A DNA stretch of 64,000 bases from CAIWTU01 sp035686205 (GCA_035686205.1 DASRZQ010000173.1:28443-92442); one strand, 5' to 3'. Positions 9,230 to 18,164 are shown, counted from the stretch's first letter. A program made the numbers and translations. Notes: generated by a model from the sequence alone, not told the origin.

Positions 9230-10165
9230 CTATCCTGAATATGCGCTCCCCTGCCGGGTCCCGCGCCGCTCCAGTTCATAATCGATAGCGTTCAGCACCT
9301 CGAACTTCCGGAGCGACCAGAGCGGCGCAACCAGGTGGTCCCTGCCGCCGTCGCCGGTAAGACGCTGGATGGAAATCTCCGGCCTGAGTCTCTCAAGAAA
9401 ATCGCATACCAACCCCACATACTCATCCCTGTCCAGAAGTTTTACCTTCCCTTGATAATAGAGTTCCGCCAGCGGCGTTTCTTTCATGACATGGAGGAGA
9501 TGAATCTTCACCCCGTCAACGTTAAGATCGTTGAGGATGCCTGCGGTTGCCAGCATCTCCTCATTCGTTTCTCCGGGAAGGCCAAGAATGACATGGGCAC
9601 AAACCCGAATCCCCCGCTTTTTGCATGTCCGGACGGAATGCTCGAATACCGGAAAATCATGCCCCCTGCGAATAAATTCGAGGGTCCTGTCCAGGGGCGA
9701 CTGAAGGCCCAGTTCCAGCCAGAAATAGGTCTTTTCCGCATATCCGGCAAGAAGATCAACAGTCTCCACTGGAAGGCAGTCCGGACGCGTTCCGACTATC
9801 AGCCCGACTACGTCGCTTACCCCGAGAGCTTCGTCGTAGAGGACGCGAAGGGTCGACGACGGCGCATAGGTACTCGAATATGCCTGAAAATACGCAATAA
9901 ACCGATTCGCCTTGTATTTTCTTGTCATGACTTCTTTCCCCGCCTCTATCTGCTCGGCGACTGATATTCCCGGAACAATGCCGAAGGCGCCCGAGCCCTT
10001 GCCACCGCAATAGATGCAGCCGCCCGTTCCAACGGAACCGTCGCGGTTCGGACAGGAAAAACCGGCATCCACCGATATGCGGTGCACCCTGCAGCCGAAA
10101 ACCCGCTTCAGTTCATCGGAAAAGGCGTTGTAGCGTTTCACGGGTAAAAGAATTTCTTTTTTCAT
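9230..10165 (-). CDS. YhcC-family radical SAM protein (TIGR01212-like)
   Basis: 311 residues from the ATG at 10165 (MKKEILLPVKRYNAF). An upstream TTG at 10201 would add 12 residues but has no better ribosome site. The cluster motif is the variant seen in the YhcC/Elp3-like family: CPNRDGSVGTGGCIYCG, i.e. CxxxxxxxxxCxxC, with the rest of a radical SAM barrel (HVILGLPGET). The family has been linked to RNA or protein modification but lacks a firm function. It is convergent with the preceding gene. Confidence 0.85.
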   Translation of the reverse strand: MKKEILLPVKRYNAFSDELKRVFGCRVHRISVDAGFSCPNRDGSVGTGGCIYCGGKGSGAFGIVPGISVAEQIEAGKEVMTRKYKANRFIAYFQAYSSTYAPSSTLRVLYDEALGVSDVVGLIVGTRPDCLPVETVDLLAGYAEKTYFWLELGLQSPLDRTLEFIRRGHDFPVFEHSVRTCKKRGIRVCAHVILGLPGETNEEMLATAGILNDLNVDGVKIHLLHVMKETPLAELYYQGKVKLLDRDEYVGLVCDFLERLRPEISIQRLTGDGGRDHLVAPLWSLRKFEVLNAIDYELERRGTRQGSAYSG

Positions 10166-10230
10166 GGGGACAGTGTAGCGAATCCCGCGCTGGCGACGCA
10201 AGTAGAAAACATGTTATCGGGCAGAAAGGA

Positions 10231-10282
10231 AAAAAGCCTCACCTGCACACTCATATTTGGATGTATGCAATTGCGGCTTTTT
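10231..10282. terminator. Possible bidirectional hairpin downstream of modC
   Basis: AAAAAGCC at 10231-10238 pairs with GGCTTTTT at 10275-10282. The 36-base loop is long, so the call is weak. It sits in the 105-base gap between modC and the YhcC-type gene, and both strands end in a T run. Confidence 0.3.
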
Positions 10283-10307
10283 ATCATTTGTGCGGCCAGG
10301 TGAATTT

Positions 10308-10997
10308 TCAGACGGCAGCTTCAAGCCGGGGTATATCCCTGTCCGTGCATAGACATCCCGTCTGCTTTCCCCGGTCCAGGAGCAGGACCTCGTCGGCCAG
10401 CGCATGCATTTCCTTGCGGCTGTGGGTGACGAGAACGAAAGGTATCCGCCAGATTTTCTGCAACTGCCTGAGCTCGGCCTGCAGGTTCTTGCGCGTTGTA
10501 TAGTCCAACGCCGAAAGAGGTTCGTCCAGCAGCAGCAGGTCCGGCTCCACCATTAGCGCCCTGGCCAATGCAACCCGCTGTTTCTCCCCTCCTGACAGCT
10601 GGCCCGGATAGCGTTCCTGCAGATGGGTGATTTTCAGCATATCCATAACATCCAGGACACTCGTCTGGTAGTCCTTGTCCTTTTTGCATCTGCTGGGGAT
10701 ACCGTAGAGTGCGTTGTCTTTTACGGTCATATGAGGAAAGAGGGCATAATCCTGAAACACATACCCGATCCGCCGTTTGCGCGCAGGGGTGTCAATTCCG
10801 TCCACAGAGGAAAAAAATACTTTTTCGTCCAGGGAAATCAAGCCGGCATCCGGCTTCTGCAATCCGGCAAGACAGTTCAGGATGGTCGTCTTTCCCGCTC
10901 CGGATGGGCCGAAAAGAACCAGTATGCCCTGGTTGAAAGCCATTTTAACGTGAATGGAAATGCCGGGCAATTTCTTCCTTATTTCAGCTCTCAGCAT
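10308..10997 (-). CDS. modC: Molybdate/tungstate ABC transporter ATPase (short ModC)
   Basis: 229 residues from the ATG at 10997, chosen for AGGGAG 8 bases upstream; a GTG at 11006 overlaps that site. The ATPase domain is complete: Walker A GPSGAGKT, Q-loop VFQDYALFPHM, signature LSGGEKQR, Walker B LLLLDEP, H-loop THSRKE. The C-terminal MOP-like regulatory domain of E. coli ModC (about 120 residues) is absent. It overlaps modB, so the two form one unit. The anion could be molybdate or tungstate; the molybdenum-enzyme genes nearby favour molybdate. Confidence 0.85.
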   Translation of the reverse strand: MLRAEIRKKLPGISIHVKMAFNQGILVLFGPSGAGKTTILNCLAGLQKPDAGLISLDEKVFFSSVDGIDTPARKRRIGYVFQDYALFPHMTVKDNALYGIPSRCKKDKDYQTSVLDVMDMLKITHLQERYPGQLSGGEKQRVALARALMVEPDLLLLDEPLSALDYTTRKNLQAELRQLQKIWRIPFVLVTHSRKEMHALADEVLLLDRGKQTGCLCTDRDIPRLEAAV

Positions 10998-11676
10998 GGG
11001 TTTCACTCCCTTTTTTCCACAACTGGATCTTTTCCTTTGACCATTTGTTCAACCAGAAAAGAGCGGCAAAAGAAAGCACGGTGATAACGAGAACAAGCAT
11101 TTTTGCCGTTTCCTCTTCACCGGACTCGACAGCGGAATATATGGCAAGCGGGATGGTCTGCGTTTTTCCTGGTATGTTCCCGGCAACCATCAGGGTCGCG
11201 CCGAATTCGCCAAGCGCCCTGGCAAAGGCGAGCACCAGCCCGGCAAGAATACCGGGCCACGCAAGCGGAAGCGTAATAGTCAGAAATATGCGGATTTCCC
11301 CGGTCCCCAAAGTTCGCGCAGCCTTCTCAAGCGACAGGTCGACACTGGAAAAGGCCGCCTTGGCGCTTTGGTACATAAGCGGAAACGAAACTATGGCGGA
11401 CGCCAGCGCCGCTGCCCACCATGTGAATATGATCTGGAAACCGAACCAGTCCAGCAGTATATTACCGATTGGGCCTCTCTTGCCGAGAAATATCAGCAGA
11501 CCATAGCCGAGAACTGTAGGGGGAAGAACCATGGGAAGGATTATCAGCGATTCGGCCAGATTTTTCCCCACAAAATCCCTTCTCGCCATAAAACGGGCAA
11601 CAACCATTCCAAAGACAAAATCGATGCAAACCGCAATAATGGCGACTTTCAGGGACAGAAATATAGGATCTAACAT
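10984..11676 (-). CDS. modB: Molybdate ABC transporter permease ModB
   Basis: 230 residues with about five membrane helices and the permease EAA-like loop (EKAARTLGTGEIRIF, then LPLAWPGILAG). The segment LPPTVLGYGLLIFLG is characteristic of ModB. It moves molybdate across the inner membrane with ModC. A binding protein (ModA) is not present on either side, so it must be encoded elsewhere. Confidence 0.9.
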   Translation of the reverse strand: MLDPIFLSLKVAIIAVCIDFVFGMVVARFMARRDFVGKNLAESLIILPMVLPPTVLGYGLLIFLGKRGPIGNILLDWFGFQIIFTWWAAALASAIVSFPLMYQSAKAAFSSVDLSLEKAARTLGTGEIRIFLTITLPLAWPGILAGLVLAFARALGEFGATLMVAGNIPGKTQTIPLAIYSAVESGEEETAKMLVLVITVLSFAALFWLNKWSKEKIQLWKKGSETHAES

Positions 11677-12180
11677 GCATCCGGCTCCATGGTTTTCTTG
11701 TTTGATCGAGGCTCAGCGCAGCGGCAGAGGGAACAATGCGGTACCTGGAAATAAACCAGGCTCCCCATTATTATTTGTGTTTTTTCCGGGTTCCACAAGT
11801 CGTATCCACCATGTCCATGCATGGGCAATGCCAACGAGCCAAAACCTTGATCTCGCAATTCCGATTGGACCCCAAAACAAACTATGAATTCAATTCTCTG
11901 CCTAAATACATTTCAATTCGCAACAAAAAATTATCGAAGGTGTTATTTTGATGAATTTTATCAGGAGTCCGGTCTTCCCTTTTTGCGCATGCTGCCAAAA
12001 AAAACAGCATTTTCAGTTCACAAAATAAGATATTCGAATCAGTCAGAGCCTGTTCCCACCCGGAAATCATTTGCCATGAGTTGGGCTACATCCCTCATAA
12101 TACCGGACAAAACTTCCGAATACGCGAAAACATGGCTTATATTATCCCAGGCACCCAGTACGGTTTGATTTTTTACTCCT
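11677..12180. other. 504-base gene-free region upstream of modB
   Basis: No ORF resembles ModA or anything else. The modB-proximal 200 bases are GC-rich and could be a leader RNA: on the minus strand a CCTGG/CCAGG hairpin (plus 11753-11760 region) is followed by a CCTCTGCC segment. The distal 300 bases are AT-rich. A weak hairpin with arms ATGCTG/CAGCAT sits near 11989-12010. No ModE-type box is present here. Confidence 0.5.
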
Positions 12181-12822
12181 TTACCTTACCCCAGGCTGCA
12201 GATTTAACGATCGAACACATCCCATGCCGTCGGCAAATGAAATTAAGTTGAGACAACCGAAGTCCTGCCCCAGGCGGAAAAGGTTCGACAGAGGCATTTC
12301 GAGGAGATGGCAGAGAATAACCCTGTTCACGCCGGCATGGCCGACCATGAGGATATTCCCTTCCGCCGAACTCCTGATGATCTTCTCGAACGCCGGCACC
12401 ACCCGGCAACTGACATCGAAAAAGCTTTCTCCGTTCTCCGGACGGAAACCGGCAGGATTAAGCCCCCGTTTTTCGTATTCAACAGGGAACAGCCGACGAA
12501 CTTCATCCCGGGGCAGCCCATCCCATTCACCAAGATCTATCTCCCTCAATTCCGGGCAAGTCTCCACGGCAACATTTCTGTCCCCCGCTATGATCCCCGC
12601 GGTCTCGCGGGTCCTGCCGAGGTCGCTGCAGATAACACGGCTGAAAGACCGGGAGGCGAGCTTCTTTTTCCACCATCTTGCCTGTTGTCTGCCTGTTTCA
12701 CTCAGAGGAACATCCGTCCGGCCGATATACCTTCCGACGGCATCGGTACGGGTGTCTCCATGGCGCAGAAGATAGACCGTGCATTTCAGAATATCTGTGT
12801 CAGGGCTCCCCATTACCGCCAT
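12181..12822 (-). CDS. Histidine phosphatase (CobC/phosphoglycerate-mutase-like)
   Basis: 213 residues. The histidine phosphatase signature is complete: LRHGDT near residue 19 (nucleophilic histidine), an E-rich mid-segment (LREIDLGEWDG), and GHAGV near residue 160 (second catalytic histidine). It resembles alpha-ribazole phosphatase CobC, but there is no cobalamin gene around. It begins 9 bases after the NTP transferase gene and closes the molybdenum accessory cassette, so a nucleotide or phosphate-ester substrate in cofactor assembly is a reasonable guess only. Confidence 0.8.
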   Translation of the reverse strand: MAVMGSPDTDILKCTVYLLRHGDTRTDAVGRYIGRTDVPLSETGRQQARWWKKKLASRSFSRVICSDLGRTRETAGIIAGDRNVAVETCPELREIDLGEWDGLPRDEVRRLFPVEYEKRGLNPAGFRPENGESFFDVSCRVVPAFEKIIRSSAEGNILMVGHAGVNRVILCHLLEMPLSNLFRLGQDFGCLNLISFADGMGCVRSLNLQPGVR

Positions 12823-12831
12823 TCCATCCTT

Positions 12832-13950
12832 CTATGTCAATTCATTCATCACTTCGCCAAGGGGACGGCCTAAAACGACTTCCACGCGCCGCCTGATTGA
12901 GAGGGCATTTTCAAATCTATCCGTTACCGCCTCGATTACATTCTTGTCACTACCAATGGATTTTAAACGTGACTTGAAACGGTCCTCGATCGAAACCTGC
13001 TGCTCACCCTGGATCATCTTGTCCGCAAGATAAATGATTTCTTTCTCATCGATGGCATTTCCGTCTTCCAAGTTGATTTCCATATGGCAGGCTATGATTT
13101 CGGCAACGCGAGGAAACCCCATGTTCCTCAATATATCAGCCCCTTCTCTTGCATGCCTGGGGCGTCCCTTGGCAATATCATGGAGCAGCGCAGCGGCAGT
13201 GACAAGGTCGGGATCGAGTTTGCAGCCGGCTTTATTCAGCCTTTCGGCAAGAAACCTCGACAACCTCTCCACCTGGCGGCAATGCCCGACCAATCGCTCC
13301 CCCGCCGCATATTTGTCAAGGATTGCCTCGCATTCCCCCACACTCGGGATATCACGGCTGCGCCAAAGAGACTGGAGTCTGTGATAATCCTCCGGAGTAT
13401 CCATATCCAGGAGAATACGTTCATCAGTGACTTCAACATTGGCCGCATCGGCTTCAAATCTTGCCAGACAGGACTTGAGCCCCCCATCCCCGTCCCATTT
13501 CAGGATATCATCCCTGTGACGGATCGGTATCAGGGGAGGATGTCCTCTCCTCCCCTGAAAACTGGGATAGAGAATGGCGGATTTGCGGTTTCCGCTTTCC
13601 CGAAGCAATTCCGTCACGGTCCTCCCGCGCACCAGCGGAATGTCAACTGGAAGCAGGAAGAATGCGTCGATGTCCTCTCCGAGGGTCTTAACTCCGGCAA
13701 CTACCGAGGAAAACATCCCGACCCTGAAATGCTCGTTAATGACCGGAAAGGCATGGGAATTTTCAACAACAGGAAGCAGTTCTTCGGCCCGGTGGCCTAT
13801 CACGACCCGGACATCGTCAACGCCGGCTTCCTGGAACAACCCGATAACCCTTTCCAGAACGGTTTTGTCTCCAAGAGGCAACAGTGGCTTGAATTCTCCC
13901 ATTCGGGAGGAATAACCTGCCGCAAGTATTATGGCCGCAATGCCCCTCAC
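12832..13950 (-). CDS. MocA-like molybdopterin cytidylyltransferase fused to an HD domain
   Basis: 372 residues. Residues 1-190 are a MobA/MocA-type nucleotidyltransferase: AAIILAAGYSSRMG with the glycine-rich nucleotide loop, then LPVDIPLV as the metal-binding acidic motif. Residues about 205-372 form an HD domain with LLHDIAKG and a second histidine helix. MocA makes molybdopterin cytosine dinucleotide, the cofactor form of the D. gigas aldehyde oxidoreductase. The fused HD domain could be a phosphohydrolase acting on the nucleotide. I recall this fusion as the family NCBI names after DVU_1551. It lies between xdhC and the phosphatase. Confidence 0.87.
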   Translation of the reverse strand: MRGIAAIILAAGYSSRMGEFKPLLPLGDKTVLERVIGLFQEAGVDDVRVVIGHRAEELLPVVENSHAFPVINEHFRVGMFSSVVAGVKTLGEDIDAFFLLPVDIPLVRGRTVTELLRESGNRKSAILYPSFQGRRGHPPLIPIRHRDDILKWDGDGGLKSCLARFEADAANVEVTDERILLDMDTPEDYHRLQSLWRSRDIPSVGECEAILDKYAAGERLVGHCRQVERLSRFLAERLNKAGCKLDPDLVTAAALLHDIAKGRPRHAREGADILRNMGFPRVAEIIACHMEINLEDGNAIDEKEIIYLADKMIQGEQQVSIEDRFKSRLKSIGSDKNVIEAVTDRFENALSIRRRVEVVLGRPLGEVMNELT

Positions 13951-13954
13951 CCTC

Positions 13955-15007
13955 TCAGCAGCCCATCCGCGCCCTGGCGTTGATCAGCTCCGCAACGATA
14001 CTGACCGCTATTTCTTCCGGGGTCTCGGCACATATGTCAATCCCTATGGGGTTATGAACGCGGCTGAGGTCATCCTCGGCAAATCCCTTGTTCAGCAACT
14101 CATCATAGACCAGGCGCTGTTTTCTCTTGCTGCCGATCATGCCTATATATCCGGCCTTCGTGCGTAAAGACTGCTCAAGAACGGTCTTGTCGTGGAGATG
14201 TCCCCTGGTGACAATCACCAGGTAGCTGTCACGGTCGATATCGAGGCCGCTGAAGAGATTTCCATAGGAAGGAATAATTATAATGCGGTCCGCCTTCGGG
14301 AACCTGTCCTTGTTTGCAAACTCCTCACGATCATCAAGAACCACGGTGCTGAAACCGACCATATTCGCAAGTTCGGCCACCGGCCGGGATACATGGCCCG
14401 CCCCGAACAGATAGACCGTGCCGGGGGAAAAAGTCGGTTCGACAAAAAATCTCTTTCCTTCCACATCTGCAATGACAGGACTCTTCTTTCGGGCCGATTC
14501 TCCTGTCAGCACGGGAATCCAGGGCTCGAGGCCGGGGAAATTCCCTACCACGACTGAATCCTTCCTCACCAGGCAACGGTCCATTTCCGGAACGGTTCCG
14601 CCTTTCGTGTCAAGCGCCTTGATCAGGTACCCCTTCTTCCCTTCCTGGAGGGCGGAGACAAGTTTCCGCATTTCCTTTCCGGCTCCAGCTCCGGCGGACA
14701 GGTATTCGAGAAGAAACTCAAGCCGGCCCCCGCAGATCATCATGTCGGTGGTTGCGGCATCCTTGCCCGTCAGATCGACGGTCTCGATCCGCGCCTTGCC
14801 GGTTGCAAAGATATCGCGGGATATTTTCTGCATCTCGAACTCGACCAGCCCGCCGCCAACGGAGCCGATGACCGAACCGTCCCTGCGGACGAACATTTTG
14901 GACCCGACGGAACGGGGCGTTGAGCCGGCATGTTTGATAATGGTCGCCTGTACCAGGTCCTCCCCATCTTCCAGTATATGACAGATTCCTTGCAGTTGTT
15001 TGAGCAT
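13955..15007 (-). CDS. xdhC: XdhC/CoxI-family molybdenum hydroxylase maturation factor
   Basis: 350 residues. The N-terminal XdhC domain carries ATIIKHAGSTPRSVGSKMFV and GSVGGGLVEFE; the C-terminal Rossmann-like domain has VYLFGAGHVSRPVAELA and IGMIGSKRK. XdhC binds sulfurated molybdenum cofactor and inserts it into xanthine-dehydrogenase-family enzymes. Here the client is presumably the Mop-type enzyme at 21630-24437. It starts 5 bases after the stop of the ligase-like gene. Confidence 0.93.
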   Translation of the reverse strand: MLKQLQGICHILEDGEDLVQATIIKHAGSTPRSVGSKMFVRRDGSVIGSVGGGLVEFEMQKISRDIFATGKARIETVDLTGKDAATTDMMICGGRLEFLLEYLSAGAGAGKEMRKLVSALQEGKKGYLIKALDTKGGTVPEMDRCLVRKDSVVVGNFPGLEPWIPVLTGESARKKSPVIADVEGKRFFVEPTFSPGTVYLFGAGHVSRPVAELANMVGFSTVVLDDREEFANKDRFPKADRIIIIPSYGNLFSGLDIDRDSYLVIVTRGHLHDKTVLEQSLRTKAGYIGMIGSKRKQRLVYDELLNKGFAEDDLSRVHNPIGIDICAETPEEIAVSIVAELINARARMGC

Positions 15008-15012
15008 AAACT

Positions 15013-16347
15013 CTACATCTCCTCTCTGCAGTCTATGATTTTTCGTTTTATGCTTCCGGTTGATAACCAGTTTTCGTTGCTGATACCGATCGGCGCCAGA
15101 GTGAGCACTCCTTCAGCCACGGCCTGTCGCACTGCAGGCACTTCCAAAATGGCAACCTTCGCGTCGCGGGTTAATTGCTCTCCGCCACCCTCTCCGGTAT
15201 ATATCGTGACATGGAGAGATGCCGCCGTCCCGTTTCCTTTGATCTCCGTTTTGAAATTTAGAACGTCTGACAGCTGAAACAGCGCTTCGTCCAGGTCGGC
15301 CACACTCAGCATGTGACCATTGCCCAGGCCTACTCCTCCACGCAGCCGTCCCTTCACCCATTCCAGGCGTTTCAGCACGGTTCCGCAGGGACACGGCTCC
15401 GGAATGAAGCGCGAGATATCTCCGGTACGGTAACGGACCAGCGGCATTCCCCTTCGAGTCAGGGTAGTGAAGACCACTTCTCCTGCTACGCCGTCCGGCA
15501 CGGGCATTCCCGAATCCGGATCAATCACCTCGAAAAACAGGTCCGCCTCCCTGATGTGATAGCCGCAGAGTGCCGCGCAGTCCACGGCCGCGCCAAGCCC
15601 CATTTCGGTCATTCCGTAATGGTTGAAAACGGCGCATCCCCATGCGTTCCCGATCTCCCGAACAATGGCCGCCGGGACATAGTCGGCGCTCAACAGCACA
15701 CTTTTGATCAGCCCTTTGGGAATAACACCGGCATCTTGGTGCCGCACCAGACCAAGGACCTGAACCGGAATCCCGATGAGGCAGTCTATCCTCTTTTGGC
15801 ATATTTCGGCAATTACCTTTGCATCGTTCCGGACAATCCCGTGCGGGATCCCGATAACATCCATCCGCGTCAGGGCCTTAACCATGAGATCGCCGATGCT
15901 GCCGTGCTGTTCACCCGGCATGAGGATCAATACCTTCTGGCCGGGGCGGACCAGGGCCTTCATGCCGTGATGAAACAGATCGGTGGTCAGTTCCAGGTCA
16001 TCCTCGGTAAAATGGATCCGCTTGGCGTGCGCGGTAGTTCCTGAAGTGTTGAGTGTCACCACCCTCGATATTTCGTCACGCGAAACGCAAAGGAAACGGA
16101 GGTCGTTTTCCTGGATATCCCCGGCGGTGGTGAAAGGAAGAGATGCGACATCATCGAAATTTTTCAGATCGGTGCAATTTACATCCCGGAATAGATGGCG
16201 ATAGAAAGGACTGCGTTCACGGACATAATTTACCGTTTCCCGGAATTTAGCCATCCGATAGCAATCGAGCTCCACCCGAAGCGCCGCCCCGGTCGCGGAA
16301 GAGCCCAGCTTGGCCCTGATCCATGGTTCCAGAGGAGTAACTGTCAC
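15013..16347 (-). CDS. Phenylacetate-CoA-ligase-like adenylate-forming enzyme (DVU_1553-like)
   Basis: 444 residues, starting at a GTG that overlaps the radical SAM stop (GTGA). It has the ANL superfamily phosphate loop (LNTSGTTAHAKRIHFT), HYGMTEMG for adenylate binding, YRTGD, and a C-terminal subdomain with KGRLRGG. It is closest to PaaK-type ligases. No aromatic degradation genes are near, and it lies between a radical SAM enzyme and XdhC, so it may activate a carboxyl group during cofactor or protein modification rather than make a catabolic CoA ester. I recall NCBI treating such members as a separate family linked to Mop-type enzymes. Confidence 0.82.
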   Translation of the reverse strand: MTVTPLEPWIRAKLGSSATGAALRVELDCYRMAKFRETVNYVRERSPFYRHLFRDVNCTDLKNFDDVASLPFTTAGDIQENDLRFLCVSRDEISRVVTLNTSGTTAHAKRIHFTEDDLELTTDLFHHGMKALVRPGQKVLILMPGEQHGSIGDLMVKALTRMDVIGIPHGIVRNDAKVIAEICQKRIDCLIGIPVQVLGLVRHQDAGVIPKGLIKSVLLSADYVPAAIVREIGNAWGCAVFNHYGMTEMGLGAAVDCAALCGYHIREADLFFEVIDPDSGMPVPDGVAGEVVFTTLTRRGMPLVRYRTGDISRFIPEPCPCGTVLKRLEWVKGRLRGGVGLGNGHMLSVADLDEALFQLSDVLNFKTEIKGNGTAASLHVTIYTGEGGGEQLTRDAKVAILEVPAVRQAVAEGVLTLAPIGISNENWLSTGSIKRKIIDCREEM

Positions 16348-17723
16348 GGCAAATTCCCGCGGTACAACCTCAGTCCCGTCGCGGAACTGAGGTTATACAG
16401 GCAAAAGGGGATCATGCGCCCGTCCGGCGCAACCACATGAATGCAGCAGTCGCGCGCGCGCTCAAGGTCAAGGCTCCACGCGTCCTGAAAGGCCATGCAG
16501 GAGACGGAAAGCATGCGGGTTCTTACCATCTCCAGAAAACCGTCAAGGGAATCCGGGGAGGTCTCGGAGGCACAGCAGGCGCCGTTTCCCGGCTTTTCAT
16601 CCTGAAGGGGCTGTGGCGCAGACCACTGTCTTGCGGTAAAGGACACCGCCCGGCCTTCACCACCTTCATCGCAACAGCAACCGGCCGAGCCTCTTCCGGA
16701 AACCGCCTGCAGACCGCCACCCGGCAGGGATAGAAAACTGCCGTGGAAAGAACAGAGAGAGTTCTCCCAGCCCGGTGGAGTGAAATCGGTAACCCGCATC
16801 CGCCCCTGCGTTTGTTCCTGAATCGCAAGCATGATATCGGGAAGTGTCAGCCTGTCACCATTTTCCGGTGAGCGAGGGAAGCGGCCCAGATAACCGACCG
16901 GCTGGAAATGAACCCCGCGAACCCACGGAACGTGCTCAAGGGCAAAATCCAGAATATCACCGATATTGTGCACATTCACACCAGGAACCAGGGTTGCCAC
17001 AAGCACTACACCTATACCGTTATTTGCGCACAGTTCGATCGCCATACGTTTCCGGTCAAAGAGCTCGCGACCCCGCAGCTTTCGGTAAATTCCGTCTTCG
17101 GTTCCGTCAAACTGCAGAAAGACCGAGGATACGCCGGCGCTCTTCAAGTCCCTGGCATAAGTTTTCTCCTCGGCGATACGCAGTCCGTTGGTATTAACCT
17201 GAATAAAAGAAAAACCAAGAGCACGCCCGGTTTCCACGACATACGGCAGATCATTTCTTATTGTGGGTTCGCCGCCCGACAGCTGCAGGATTATTTCCGG
17301 TCCGTATGTCCGGAGTACCGACCGGTACATTCCGTCGATGGTTTCCAGATCGGGGTCCGGTTCGCGACAGGACCCGGAATCGGCAAAACATACGGGGCAG
17401 TTTAAATTACAGCGTGACGTTATTTCGATGACTGCCGTGCAGGCATTTTTGCGGTGCTGCGGGCATAATCCGCAGTCAAACGGGCAGCCGTTCCGAGATT
17501 CGGTATGGCATATGCCGTTCCGGACATTGGCCGACGGCCTTTTCCAGCCGCTGAAATCCGAAGCTCCCCGCCAGATAATAGTCCTGAATTCGCCGTGATC
17601 CGGGCAGCTTTTCCGCAGAAAAACCCCGTTCCCGCATGATTCGCGGAACGCCGGAATCTTTGCCAGGCAAATGGGGCAGAGGCTTTCGGTTTCGGCGAGT
17701 ATGATCTCCTCTTTGCCTCCCAT
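16344..17723 (-). CDS. Radical SAM protein, class-D-like, in the Mop accessory cassette (TrsS-like)
   Basis: 459 residues. Radical SAM motif CNLNCPVC near residue 104. Upstream of it are two cysteine-rich segments, CPICLAKIP with CPDHGEF near 17-46 and CPFDCGLCPQHRKNAC near 79-94; this N-terminal pattern is typical of class D radical SAM methylases (MJ0619 type) and tetraether-lipid synthases. A GEPTIRND segment forms the SAM-binding GGE motif. Late in the protein a GCCCDEGG run and a GACCAS pair could bind another cluster or act as redox thiols. I recall a family called TrsS in which one of these cysteines can be selenocysteine; here the frame is open with TGC/TGT codons. The substrate is unknown. 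The start is 6 bases after the preceding stop. Confidence 0.85.
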   Translation of the reverse strand: MGGKEEIILAETESLCPICLAKIPAFRESCGNGVFLRKSCPDHGEFRTIIWRGASDFSGWKRPSANVRNGICHTESRNGCPFDCGLCPQHRKNACTAVIEITSRCNLNCPVCFADSGSCREPDPDLETIDGMYRSVLRTYGPEIILQLSGGEPTIRNDLPYVVETGRALGFSFIQVNTNGLRIAEEKTYARDLKSAGVSSVFLQFDGTEDGIYRKLRGRELFDRKRMAIELCANNGIGVVLVATLVPGVNVHNIGDILDFALEHVPWVRGVHFQPVGYLGRFPRSPENGDRLTLPDIMLAIQEQTQGRMRVTDFTPPGWENSLCSFHGSFLSLPGGGLQAVSGRGSAGCCCDEGGEGRAVSFTARQWSAPQPLQDEKPGNGACCASETSPDSLDGFLEMVRTRMLSVSCMAFQDAWSLDLERARDCCIHVVAPDGRMIPFCLYNLSSATGLRLYRGNLP

Positions 17724-17729
17724 CGCCGC

Positions 17730-18164
17730 TTATTCGTAGAGATCGAAACCGCGTTCGAGCAGAAGTTCTTTCGCCTTGCCGAAACAGTCGACGACTATGG
17801 CCCCGCAACGGTCCCGGTGTTCCAGGTTTTCTCCTGCTATTTTTTCGCAGATTATGCCGCCGTATTTATTGCCGAATTCCATCTCGAACCATTCCGCCAG
17901 TTCAGCCAGCATCGTCTCCTTTGCCGGGTGCTCCTCTTCATCGTCATTGCCTTTCCCGGAATACAAGGCAATAACGCAAGCCGCTCCGCTCAGCGCACCG
18001 CACGTGCCGACTCCGCAGCCCACCCCGAAAGCCAGCCCGGACATGGCCCTCACCAGGTCCGCATCGTCTTTTCCCTTCAGGTCAAGAGCCAGTTGCATGA
18101 TTATCTGGCTGCAGAAGTAACCCTTCTGGGCAAGCTCCAAAATTCTGAACTGTTCGTCATTCAT
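17730..18164 (-). CDS. C_GCAxxG_C_C family redox protein (DVU_1555-like)
   Basis: 144 residues from the ATG at 18164 (MNDEQFRILELAQKGYFCSQ), with GGAG upstream; a longer frame to 18251 overlaps the methyltransferase and lacks such a site. It carries the family cysteine pattern: FCSQ, then FGVGCGVGTCGALSGA, then an IICEKI and a DRCG. The family is small, probably binds a metal cluster or forms redox disulfides, and recurs near electron-carrier and molybdenum genes. It sits between the methyltransferase (19 bases upstream) and the radical SAM gene, so it belongs to the cassette. Confidence 0.85.
   Translation of the reverse strand: MNDEQFRILELAQKGYFCSQIIMQLALDLKGKDDADLVRAMSGLAFGVGCGVGTCGALSGAACVIALYSGKGNDDEEEHPAKETMLAELAEWFEMEFGNKYGGIICEKIAGENLEHRDRCGAIVVDCFGKAKELLLERGFDLYE

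Noticed and set aside
11677..11880. Moco-type riboswitch upstream of modB
   Set aside because: There is a hairpin and a CCTCTGCC stretch, but the order of the conserved elements of the E. coli Moco RNA, as I remember it, is not matched. I left the region unassigned.
11670..12180. Degenerate modA
   Set aside because: The minus-strand frames here have no ModA-like signal peptide, length or motif.
12224..12873. Open frames of about 180 codons on the plus strand
   Set aside because: They lie antisense to the histidine phosphatase and lack ribosome sites or family resemblance; they are shadows of GC-rich codons.
16344..17723. Selenocysteine (in-frame TGA) in the radical SAM protein
   Set aside because: The frame is uninterrupted, and the CCC positions use cysteine codons.
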